From contig CM061240.1 in assembly GCA_030848705.1 (NCBI GenBank), forward strand, positions 125,786,998-125,850,997: 64,000 nt of DNA, read 5' to 3'. The position numbers and the translations under genes are program-made. The DNA is from Heracleum sosnowskyi. Lineage: Eukaryota; Streptophyta; Magnoliopsida; Apiales; Apiaceae. Below are positions 47,401 to 57,600 of this stretch, piece by piece. A model generated the notes under the pieces. That model was not told where the DNA came from and searched no databases. It was given only the letters and a program-made list of their open reading frames with translations. Every line of letters begins with the position of its first letter. Position 1 is the first letter of the stretch.

Positions 47401-47557
47401 TCTCAACCAACTTATCATTACTCATAATGCCACTCGTTGCTTGAACACATTCCGAATGAGCACCAACATTACCTTGGTTTAAATTATCAACACCCGAATC
47501 TTTTGACACGATACAAGTGCTATTAACACCCGAGTCAACTAAAGATTCAGTGATCAT
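44430..47557 (-). CDS. ZCCHC8-like zinc-knuckle/PSP protein (NEXT complex subunit)
   Basis: Seven exons on the minus strand: 47,557-47,307, 47,194-47,119, 46,989-46,912, 46,395-46,259, 46,167-45,918, 45,646-45,583 and 45,073-44,430. All borders are GT-AG, the phases agree, and the total is 1,500 bases (499 residues). Exon 5 holds a CCHC knuckle, CFNCGTYGHSLSEC, then a charged stretch and the start of the PSP region; exon 6 continues with ELDPPPWLTRMRELGYPPGY, the PSP signature. The N-terminus is acidic and unstructured, the C-terminus rich in Ser, Gly and Pro. CCHC plus PSP is the architecture of ZCCHC8, a scaffold of the nuclear exosome targeting complex with the helicase MTR4/HEN2 and RBM7 (family knowledge). 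No break is seen. Confidence 0.9.
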
Positions 47558-47810
47558 ATTCGGATAAGTTAAATATCGAACCTTTTATCAATTACCACAC
47601 TTCAATTGGCAAAATCTAATCACCGATCAATAAATCAAGAACTACCCTGCAAAAAAGATTCTTTCATGATAATCAATTCTAAATATAAGCTTCAATCTCT
47701 CTCTCTCTCTCTATTACAATCAATTCTAAACATAAGCTTCAATCTCTCTCTCTCTCTCAATATATATATATATATATTAACTCATTACAATCAATTCTAA
47801 ACATAAGCTT

Positions 47811-47873
<63 letters not shown>

Positions 47874-47972
47874 CTCATTACAGTCAATTCTAAACATAAG
47901 CTTAAATCTCTCTCTCTCAATATATATATCTATATATATTAACTCATTACAATCAATTCTAAACATAAGCTT

Positions 47973-48036
<64 letters not shown>

Positions 48037-48072
48037 TAACTCATTACAGTCAATTCTAAACATAAGCTTAAA

Positions 48073-48103
<31 letters not shown>

Positions 48104-48440
48104 ATGAGCACAAACCAGTAAATCAAGAATTACTCGTAAAAAAGACTGCTTTATTCCAATCAAATAAAAACACAATCTTTAATGTGACACACAATATACA
48201 TACAAATATACAATCAGGGTACAAGCAAAACAGCCTAATAAATCAAGATCCACGAAGAACCCGCCAATTAAATTGAATCACAAAATAAACTAATCATAAA
48301 ACTTTACACAAACACACAAAAATCAATAAAAAAAAATAAAATTTAATTAATAGAGCAACCAAAAAAAGGAGAGATAATTTACCTCGAAATTAAGATGGGG
48401 TTGATTAAATTTCTGAGAAGATGGGCAGCTAGGGTTTTAC
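47558..48440 (-). other. 5' leader with probable intron of the ZCCHC8-like gene
   Basis: On the minus strand a leader containing TAAAACCCTAG (a telo-box-like AAACCCTA, near 48,432) runs to TTCGAG|GTAAAT at 48,381/48,380, a good donor. The matching acceptor must lie shortly before 47,557 and is not certain. The putative intron contains the microsatellite cluster at 47,660-48,104. Confidence 0.5.
47660..48104. repeat. Compound (CT)n/(AT)n minisatellite cluster
   Basis: About six copies of a ~35-bp core (CARTCAATTCTAAAYATAAG followed by CTTMAATCTCTCTC), most preceded by TTAACTCATTA, are separated by CT runs of very different length (the longest over 50 bases) and two AT runs. It ends in a CA run at about 48,090. 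Confidence 0.9.
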
Positions 48441-48996
48441 AGTGGTGAGTGAATATATAGATTTGTATGTATATATTTATACGGTTGTATAGATATTTAG
48501 GTAGGTGAACAGGCGGAGAAGGGGGAGGGAAAATTTTGTATATATATTTTGTTTTTTTCATCCATTTTCTACTTGGATAATAAAATTAATTTTCAATCCT
48601 AATTCTCAAATATTTTTTATTTATAAGACTCGAAATTTAATTCTGAGATCCAGGGCCCAGGGGTGTTTTAATCTTAGTTTGATTTAAAAAAAATTTAATT
48701 TAATATTTGGGGTACTTAATTTTAATTTTAGGAATTAATTTGTTAATTTAAATTTATTTTATAAGAGAATAAAATTTAACAGTATCATTCAAGATGTTTT
48801 TTTTCAAATATAATATTGAATTCAGATTTTAAGAATTTACAAAATTATTTTAGGATTCAAAACTATTTAATATGGATTAGAGTCCATCTTATAATATCAA
48901 AAAAAAAATCACATTATTTTTTAACGGAAATAATAAATGGAGTCTAATCCATATGTTGATCTATCCGTTGTTATTTACTACTCCGTTTAATCCATA
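48441..48996. other. Promoter side of the ZCCHC8-like gene, AT-rich spacer
   Basis: The first ~150 bases should hold the promoter (several TATATA motifs around 48,455-48,480 and 48,539). No gene beyond that. Confidence 0.4.
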
Positions 48997-49465
48997 CTAG
49001 CTTTATACTCGTGCGATGCACGGGATCATTATCATTTTTTTGAAAATATATTTAATTGTTATATTAAATTATCTTATTATTAGTTTCAGTATGAAATATT
49101 TAGATATTTAACTTTTAATTTTTTGATAATATTTTATTATATAATTGTAATTTATTGATCATTTTGCGTAAGTTTTCTAACTTCTGTATTATTTCTCATT
49201 TGCAATATTTTACAAACCTACTTATTATGTTTATATTTTTAAATTCAAATAAAATTATCACATGTAATATTAGAAATTTATCCAGAACATTTTTTTATGT
49301 GTAATCTTCTTTTCTCTTATCATGGTAGTGTATATACAATATAAGTAACTTTTGTAGTAGGAGGGAATCGAACCATAATTTTTTTAGTAATAATAATTCT
49401 GAAATTACAGTTTTAGCCCTGACGACCAAACCATGTTAACTCTCTTATGCTAATTATATATAGGA
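48997..49465 (-). mobile_element. Short non-autonomous Helitron (469 bp)
   Basis: The minus-strand 5' end is TCCTATATATAATTAGCATA at 49,465, preceded by A. The 3' end is a hairpin (arms CCCGTGC and GCACGAG) and CTAG at 49,000-48,997 followed by T. Both ends are homologous to those of the 3.8-kb element at 19,022-22,806. Confidence 0.72.
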
Positions 49466-49906
49466 TATAATGTAAAATATTTTGTCCGCCTAATCGTAGG
49501 TAGTTTGATCTTCTAGTAAAAATTAACATCTTTTTGATTTCTTTTCTTAATAAAAATATCAATATTTTTTTTTGATAATCAGAAAATATTATAAAAATAC
49601 AATAAAAATCTTCTCCAGACACTTGGAAAATGTACGAGAAAGGGGTTGGCACAGCCACTGAGAACTAAAACTAAGACAACTTAATAAAGAAAAATTTAAA
49701 ACTAAACGAACAGCTTCTTCCCCGACCTTGAGTAGCAACATCTTTGAGACTCAATTCTGCACGTCCATGTTTTGCGACCCCAAGTCTTGAACTAGTCACT
49801 CCCCCATGCCTTCGACTTTTTCCTCTGCAACCTGCTGAGTTGCTGCAACATTCTCCTCAATAACCAGAAACCGAGCGTCCAACGGACCGAGACCCATATC
49901 CAAACG
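49466..49906. other. Intergenic stretch next to a LINE remnant
   Basis: No gene recognised; it may include the degraded 3' end of the RNase H-like remnant at 49,907. Confidence 0.4.
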
Positions 49907-50404
49907 TCATATTTCTCTAACTCTCCCAACGCCTCTGCGGAACACTACCAATCTGTCGCGATTTTGGGTTCCATCCACCGCAAGAAACCTAGCCAATCTA
50001 TTTTGACTCGCCCTGATGGTATCCACTTCAAGAGTTAGATTTGGGTCACATTTTCTCTGTTCGAGTTGTTCAATTAGCCCTTTGTGACTGAGATTTTGAC
50101 CCCACCTCCAACGCCAGTCATCCCACTCTTTAACCCCTTCTTCATTGCCCGTTTCAAGTTGCACCCTATCTTCCCCTTCATAAAAAGCACAACTTAACCC
50201 AATGAGTAAGACCCATAGCTCACTGCCTATCTTTGTCAATACTCGAATGGTACCGGAAATCATCATAACCACAACACCTCTGTGATCGCTTATGACCACT
50301 CCCAACCCCATTGTGTTGCCATTCGGTAGCCTATTTGGGTAGTTTACCACATGAGTGTTAACCTTAACAAAGTGTTTTTTTGGGAAAGTCCATCTCCTTT
50401 CCAT
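49907..50404 (-). pseudogene. LINE-type RNase H domain remnant
   Basis: A 165-codon frame whose first half follows the RNase H-like (RVT_3) fold of plant LINEs: FVKVNTHV, GLGVVISDHRGVVVMMISG, then SELWVLLIGLSCAFYEG and VQLETGNEEGV. At the usual positions of catalytic Asp (KVN.DG and ETDN) it has His and Gly, so it should be inactive. No other LINE domain is attached. A relic, although its frame is still open. Confidence 0.7.
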
Positions 50405-50751
50405 ACCGTACTATGAAAAGAGAGTGGTGAAGTAAAATTGGGGTGTAGATCTAAGAGACTCTATTTAACATGCATGCATTAATTCTAGCTTAGACTTTTC
50501 ATTATCCCATAAAATGCACCTAACCCTTAATTGTTCAAAAACTGCACCAATGAGTTAAAGTTAGAGTAAATGAGTTTTACTTCCCCGTAAAAATCCACCG
50601 GTGAAGACGCTTCCATAATTGAATTTGGAAGGTGAGCTCTTACTTGATTAGTTTCCAGCCCAATAGAATGAAGTCCAAAACACTTAGGGTCTCCACTTAA
50701 CAATTATAATACAAACTCTGCATGCTTTAAGACCAGGCACATACCATGCAA
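50405..50751. other. Spacer between two LINE remnants
   Basis: No gene or repeat boundary recognised. Confidence 0.4.
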
Positions 50752-51420
50752 CTACGTACCCTTCTTTTTTTTTGCTAAATCATCTGTCCCTTGAAGATTT
50801 TTCCTTGGCATGTAATAAATCTTAAAGCAAGGGTCTCTGAGTAACTTATACCAGGAGGAAGGAAGGACTTGTCCCTCAGCATCATGGTAGCCAGCTCTAG
50901 CTCTCAAGAATTGTGTAACTAAGAGCATGTTGTCTGAGCAGATAGTGCATGTACCTTGAAAATTCATGTTGGATTTTATACTGTTAAAGAGGAACAAAAT
51001 TGCATTTCTCTCAGTTTCAAGAGGACACCATGAAGGGTTAAGACCTGAAAATAAAAATAATGTTTTTTCATTAGTATCCTTCAAGTACCCTCACATACCT
51101 CCACATATTGCTCCATTACTTAGCTTTAGCCAAGCCCATCCACAAATCCTATAAGATCTGTATTCCACCAATATGATCATCTTTTAGTACTTTTTTGATG
51201 AATAACAAAATAGCACCCATTGGATTGACCATCCACAAATCCTCTAGCTCCTGCTTTAAGGTGTAAGAAGCTACCATCCATTTGAAAGTCCTAATTTGAA
51301 CACAATACAACAGCTGTTCTTTATCTTCTTTAATGTTGTTGAAAATAAGACTGTTTCTAGCTAACCACAATGTCCGAAAACAGGCAGCCACATTGATCAT
51401 CCAGTACTTGACACGCATTT
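50752..51420 (-). mobile_element. 5'-truncated LINE remnant
   Basis: Two minus-strand frames follow each other. Positions 51,418-51,149 encode WMINVAACFRTLWLARNSLI, the segment after the reverse transcriptase (zf-RVT region) of plant LINEs. Positions 51,084-50,752 encode part of the RNase H-like domain (ETERNAILFLFNSIK, CSDNMLLVTQ). An A-run on the minus strand at about 50,774-50,764 is the likely poly(A) tail. It lies between the RNase H remnant and the NUDX1-like fragment. No target-site duplication was identified. Confidence 0.65.
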
Positions 51421-51454
51421 TAAGGCTCCTATAAAGTATAGTTCTATAAGTTAT

Positions 51455-51718
51455 AACTCATGGAACATAAGCAAAGGGAAAAGGATTAGCACCACTCTGC
51501 ACATAATCTTCCAGGGGCTTAAAGTTTGAAGATTTTCCCAGTCATACCATTCCCAACCATCACACTTGTCTGGCTCCATATTCTCCAGCTCTTGATTAAC
51601 ATATGCGAGAGCTGCACGCATGAATATACAAACAATATGTGCTGGTTTCTGTTCATTTAGTATTACATTGTTTTCAGTTCCCAGAAACTCTATTTTCTTG
51701 ACATCTAATCCTGTTTTC
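51455..51718 (-). pseudogene. NUDX1-like fragment (third copy)
   Basis: Only the latter part of exon 2 remains: LDVKKIEFLGTENNVILNEQ, KPAHIVCIFMRAALA, NMEPDKCDGWEWYDWEN. It begins within the Nudix box (after the REV.EE part) and lacks exon 1. A frame change follows WEN, after which the usual PLEDYVQSG end can be read in another frame. It is dead. The sequence is closer to the broken copy at 51,980-58,734 (shared DKCDGWEW) than to the intact one (by eye). Confidence 0.85.
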
Positions 51719-52152
51719 TGTATTTTAATGTAAATACAGAGATTTGAACAAGCATTCTAAAAAGAAATTCTTACATAAAACTGTTTGCAAGATAAATAAT
51801 TTGAATTTGAATTTAAAAAAGGAATAGTAATATAATCCGAGTCACATAGTTGAGATTTTCATTGATGGTACCATTTAATTTCCAAACCAAATTATATGAA
51901 ATCAAGTACATTACAATATAATCATGGTTGAGTAGGCTTGAACTCTTCAAGCTGTTCGAGAACTTATGACTCGTGAAATTTAAGCAACAGGAAATGGAGT
52001 AACACCACTCTGCACATAATCCTCTAGGGGGCTAAAGAGTGGCATGGGAAGGTTTTCCCGGTTATACCATTCCATTCCCAACCATCACATTTGTCTGGCT
52101 CGATATTTTTCGGAACTTGATCACCATCTGCCAAAGCTGCACGCATGAATAC

Positions 52153-52160
52153 ACAAACAA
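52153..52160. repeat. hAT target-site duplication, left copy
   Basis: ACAAACAA, repeated exactly at 58,337-58,344. Removing one copy and the element restores continuity with the sequence of the intact NUDX1-like paralogue. Confidence 0.9.
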
Positions 52161-53550
52161 CTAAGGGTGTACACGAGTTGTTAAAACCGACCAACCCGAT
52201 CCAAACCGACCTCATTTCGCACGATCCAAACCGAATATTTTTAAACCGAAACATATTTGGTTTGAAAAGATATAAACCCGATTTAAATGGGTTGGGTATG
52301 AGTTTCGATTTTTTTAAGCCGAACCAACCCAACCCGATTAAAAATAATAGATTTAATTAAAATATATGAAACACATCTAGTTAAAATAATTAACAGTTTT
52401 GGAGTGTACACTTTTAATTATTGAAACACATTCTTTGAACTCTTGTGTTCTAGACCATAGACCATGTGTTCATACATTTAGTTAAAATGAAGTTTTGGAA
52501 GAAAATTTCATTGCTTGCATTGCCTAGGGTTATCCATACATGATATTATCTATGTTTGTTAATATTGTATCAGTACTTTAAGGCCGATTTACATTAAGAA
52601 GCATCAGTTTTACATTAAGTTGTTCGTTATCAAGGACATAGCAGCAGACACTACAAGAAATCCCGGTAATTGCGACGGAAATTAGCAACGGAATGTTCTC
52701 CGTTGTTTATGGCCGACGGACTAGCAACGCATTTTAAATAGAAAAGAGTCAACGTCCTTAGCAACAGACTAACGACGGATTACCTACAAACATATGGCGA
52801 CGGATTAATTTCGTTGCTAATATGAGCGCGAAAAGCATCCCGCCAACCTGTGCTGACAGTATTGCTACGGAATTTGTGACAGAGTTTAGCGACGGAAACC
52901 AACCGTAGCTAGATCTGGCGCCAAAATTCCCGCTAACCAGTCCCGACGGAGTTAGCAACGGATTTTTGTGCCAACGGATTAGCAACGGAAAACCTAACAA
53001 CGGTTTAGCAAGGGAACTTCTTTACGACGGTTTAGCGACGGAAATCCGATATTAAAGAAAAGGCACACATTTAAATTTCCGTCGCTAATCTGTTGCAAAA
53101 GTAGATCGGTCGTGCTTTTTTCCGTTGCTAAACCGTTGCAAGGGGACAGTTGCCCTTTAATGCATTAAAATCTTTTGCTCATTTTTCTTATACGAAATTC
53201 TATCTTCTTCCCCCAAATTTAATATTCTTCCTTTAGTTTCTCTATTTTAATTTTTTTGGAATCATGCATACTTTAATAATGTTAGTGTTTTGTATTTTCA
53301 CTTTTATGAAATCATGCATTTTCTTAAAATGTTAGTTTATTAGTTTGTTTTGCTTGTAAGAAATTTTTATGATATGTTTGATATTGTTGTATTATGTTGT
53401 ATCAAATAATTATATCTTTAAGTTGATAATCCTAGTTCAATTAGCTTACATTTCATTTAATTTAGCTAGTTTGTGATAATTATATTTTTTGGAATACTTT
53501 ATCTTTAATAGGTTGTTAATAATATTGATTTTGATAATAGTCGGTCTTGG

Positions 53551-54995
53551 ATGTATCCAAGAGTAGATAGTAGGGAACTTCTTAATGATGCTTTTTTTGT
53601 TGGATTAAAAGAATTTATGAATCATGCTACATCTCAAACATCTTCCTTAAATGGAACGAATATACAATGCCCTTGTTGTAGATGTAGATTTAAAAAACAG
53701 TGGGATGCAAACACGGTAAAATTGCATCTCTTGAAAAAAGGATTCGTTGAAAATTATTATGTGTGGGATCGTCATGGGGAGTCATACATTGTTAGAGAAA
53801 GTGCATGACAATCCTCAACAAGTCAGTCTAATATTTTGTTAGGAATGAAGATGATGGTGTTACTGGAGTACAAGGAAGAGTCTACTGATACAAGAGTCTG
53901 TGATCGGAGTCTGTGAGCTGTCGGAGTCTGCAGTCTTTAAGAGTCTATAAAGCTTGCTGCAGATTATGGAAATTTCTATTATTTTTGAAGACGGATCACT
54001 GGATAAACTCAAATCCTTATAAAGAATCTGTAGATGATTTGGTCTTTTCAGAAGAGCTGGTTTGTCAAAGCTGTCAACCAAAAACAGATGAGACAGAATC
54101 TCATAATTTACAAGATTGATTTACTTGCTGTTTTTGTTGATAGGAAAATTGTATATATATATACTCTCATTCTACATTGTAATATGTGGTCGTGTTTGTC
54201 GAAACCTTAAGTCTGTATTAGGTTTTTACATTGAGAGTTTGCAGCTGAAACATTGTTTACAAAACGTAGCTGCTAAGGATATTTGTACATCCTTGGTAGA
54301 GTTTGTAACTTTGGTTATTCAAATAACTCATCGTTGCAGCATCTTTGTTTTGTGTTCTTTCAATTCCGCATATTTACTATTCTGTTTGTCAAATAAAAAA
54401 ACACAAAAATAGACATATTAGTACTACTTGTATTCAAACCCCCCTTTCTCCAAGAAGTTCTAGTTTAACATATTTCTAGAGCAAGAGATGAGAATAATCT
54501 GATGTATAATATGGTCATGGATGCCGCTCGTCCAAATTTTGATCCGACCTCAGAAGAGATACTGAATGCAGATGCACAAAAGGTGCATGACATATTACAC
54601 TCTTCAGAAAGAGAGTTGTATCGTGGTTGTGAAACTTCTCAGATGTCTGTCATGACTCGTATGTTGAGTTTAAAATCTGATCATCATTGGTCAGAGGCAT
54701 GTTATGACGAGACATCACAATTCATCAAAAGTGTCTTCCCCGAAGATAATAAATTCCTTGATAGCTTCTACAATACGAAGAAACATGTGGAAAGATTGGG
54801 TCTTCTTTAGTGAAAATTGATTCTTGTGTTAATGGATGTATGATATCTTGGGGTGAAGACAATGATATGGGTTCGTGTAAATTTTGTTCACAGGCAAGGT
54901 ACAAAATTAGAGTTAACAAATCCAATCGAGAGAAAAAACACAAATTTTATAATATAACAAATCCAAGGTACAAATTTGAAAAAGATTTGAATTAA
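53551..54995 (+). pseudogene. CACTA transposase (TNP2 type) N-terminal remnant
   Basis: The transposase-associated domain is at 53,551-53,808: MYPRVDSRELLNDAF, then a Cys/His cluster CPCCRCRFK, then HLLKKGFVENYYVWDRHGE. A TGA at 53,806 interrupts it. After the solo LTR the same frame continues at about 54,476 through NMVMDAARPNFDP, SERELYRGCE and SDHHWSEACYDE to FYNTKKHVERLGL (54,807). A one-base frame change then leads into KIDSCVNGCMISWGED and SCKFCSQARY (to about 54,905). The Transposase_21 catalytic domain that should follow is absent. A relic. Confidence 0.88.
53837..54470. mobile_element. Solo LTR (634 bp) inside the CACTA transposase gene
   Basis: It begins TGTTAGGAATGAAG and ends AGTTTAACA (TGTTA...TAACA inverted ends), flanked by the exact 5-bp duplication TATTT (53,832-53,836 and 54,471-54,475). 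No internal retrotransposon sequence and no second LTR are present, so it is the product of LTR-LTR recombination. Orientation is plus if the TATATATATACTC near 54,155 is its TATA box (inference). Insert plus duplication is 639 bases, a multiple of three. Confidence 0.82.
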
Positions 54996-55074
54996 ATTTT
55001 ATGATATATTAAAATTGATTAATAGATGATGTAATTGATTAAGTAATTAGTTTGTTTTATGTTCAATTTGGTAA

Positions 55075-55448
55075 CAACGAGAAAGCGGGTCAGTGGGAGT
55101 AAACATGTTTAACGAGAGAGCGATTCATTAGAAGTTACATATTATATGCTAGAATTTAATATTTATGTATTATGTATTTTTAAATAGAAGTAACAATATA
55201 AAGTTTTAGAAAAATAACGTGATTAATATACTAATATTTGATATAATATTAAAATAATGAAATATATTAAACAATTGCCCTTTTCTGTAATTATTCAAAA
55301 TTTTGGTAATGAACAACACTAAACGGATAAATCTTAATTTCATGTTTTAAATAAAATTTTGTTTAAAAACATATTTTTAAGAATAGTTTTTAAAAAAATT
55401 TGGAGAAATTATTATAAAGCCGCTACAAAGCGCGGCTTAATAAACTAG
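55075..55448 (+). mobile_element. Helitron 3' fragment inside the CACTA element
   Basis: The hairpin GCCGCTACAAAGCGCGGC and CTAG at 55,445-55,448 match, in inverted orientation, the 3' end of the Helitron at 14,931-17,060. AACGAGAGAGCGATTCATTAG near 55,115 recurs as GAGAGTGACTCATTAG in the Helitron at the window end (63,760). The 5' end of the fragment was not found, and the base after CTAG is G, not T. Confidence 0.6.
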
Positions 55449-55589
55449 GTTAGTTAATAATTTAATAAAAATATTTACTTGCTAGAGAATTTGTGTAATA
55501 AAATTAAAAATGGTAAGTGGGCTTATGAAAAAAAAGAGCGGCTATTTGTGAAAAATTGGGCGCTATTTGTGAAAAAAAGGGATAAGAAG

Positions 55590-57600
55590 CGGGTTAGGGT
55601 TTTTTCATTACAAACCTTTCTCACTCTCAAGCAGCGGCTACTTCTACTCTCCCTCTCGCACAAATTTGTGGGTATCAATCTCTCAATTTCAATTAATATG
55701 GGTATTGTGTTTCAATTTGTTTGTTTGTTAATTAGTTTATTCTCTTAAACCCAAACCTGTAGCTATTTTGTTGTTCAGATTCTAATTGCTATGTGGGTAT
55801 TTGGGATTCTAATCCTTCTCTTAATGTCTAATTGCTATTTTTGTAATTCAAGACCGAATATGTATGTATATGTTTATGTATATGTATTTTTGTTCGTTAT
55901 ATGTATCTGTTTTTTTAACCCCAGTTCAGATTTCTTGGTTTATTCGCTCTCTTTTGTTGTTCTGTATTGGAATGATTATATGGATGAAATGCAGTTAGCA
56001 AGCTAGGATGTATTCTGTTCTGTTCTGTATATGCTGTTCTGTTCTGTATATGTATTCGCTCTCTCCAGTTATATGGATGAAATGCAGCAGCGGATGAGGG
56101 ATATGGAAAGCCAACTAGCAAGCTAGGGTGTTTAATAGTCAGAATCAGTATGGAGATGATGGAAAACACAAGTTTCGAAGTAAGTAAATCCATAGTATTC
56201 ATAGTAAGCTGCTCATTTGTGTTGTCATGTCTTATGGAGCTTTCCGTGTTGTTTAAGACAAGTTTGAGTGGTGTGATTTACTTAAATTACAAAAATATAT
56301 ATGTAGTAGACTCTTTTGATTATGTTTGGATTTGTGATTTATTTTAATCATGGCTCTTCTGCTTTCAATTGCGCATGTATACTTTCATTATATGGTTTCC
56401 TGAATGTAGTTATATGAACTCGGAGATGGGATTTCACATGATTTTGTAGTCGCAACAGTAGGCATTTTTTTGTATTTGCAAAATTGAACCATTTCTTTGG
56501 GTTAAGGACATCTGAGTATCTGAGGTCTGTATGGAGCTTTTCAAGCTTGTCAATGAGTGGCCTAGAGTCTAACCATGACTGTGTTGCATTATCTTTAGAG
56601 ACTGTATTACTGCAGACTATTTAGTGTGTGCTTAGTGTGTGTGTGCCTTGAGAAATTAAAAGGTATAGTTTTATATTAATTTTAATGTTTTCTTACATTC
56701 CCGAGTAGGCTTCTGTACATTCTCTAGCTTTATATTGATAATCATCCATTGATTTGTTGAAGTGCCATATTTGATATTTATATAATGTGAGGGTACTGAG
56801 TATCTTGTTTAGATTGCGCTGATGTCTAAAATGCTGCAGCTTGTCCTCGTTTTACTGCCTACAGTTTGATGTGTTTAGGTGACACAGTCCACATCTGTTT
56901 ATTACTAATATAGGGGTTTGTTTTAATTATTTTATTCAAATAGGTGAAACTAAAAAAGGCTTTGTTCTTAACGGCAACCTTGTGAAAATCTCTTATGTTC
57001 TAATTTAATCAGAAGGTTCGGTTCATAACTGGTTGTCAATGAAAATTCTGGGACCTGGTATTCTATAAAAACAGTTAACTAGAAACTGTTTTGTGCCGTT
57101 TGGATCATTAGTTTTGAATTTTTTCACAATTTTTCAGTGTTACTCTTTTTATGCGTGACATGTTGATTAGTTTTACTTTTTTGAAAATGCAGAAAATTGA
57201 AGAATGGTCGTTGCATTGCTGCTGCAGTTTCTATGGGAATCTTGTTTGCTCTGAATCTTTAACTTTTATGTTCTAGCTATTAATCTGTAAAGAACTTATT
57301 TAAACTCAGCTTGTACTCGTTTTGTACTATTGGATTTGTGAACTATGAACTTATCACAGACTTTTGGCAAGTGTTGAAATTATTAATGTATGATTTCCTT
57401 TTGGTTCAATTTTTTTTTATGTATTTCTCTAATTAGGATTAATTTTTGAATGTATACAACTGACTAGAACATGTACAATAAACAAAAAGAGTGACTTGTT
57501 AAGGCATGAGACAATATTCTAAATGACAAAATTAATGGAATTTCAACAAAAAACAAATTTTTAAATGAAAAAAGTAATATCAACAACGGATTCACAATGA
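55590..57600 (+). other. 3' half of the CACTA element, possible TNPA-like relic
   Basis: Near 55,977-56,007 and again at 56,070-56,127 the plus strand reads MDEMQ(QRMRDMESQ)LAS followed by a stop, a short coiled-coil-like tail duplicated in tandem with its preceding ATTCGCTCTC segment. Such glutamine/methionine-rich coils occur at the C-terminus of plant Transposase_24/TNPA-like proteins. Nothing else of that protein was recognised. The start (AGGGTTTTTTCATTACAAAC, 55,599) looks like the leader of a plant gene. The remainder has no open frame of note. Confidence 0.4.

Noticed and set aside
47757..47975. Minus frame of Arg-Glu repeats
   Set aside because: Translation of the CT/GA microsatellite.
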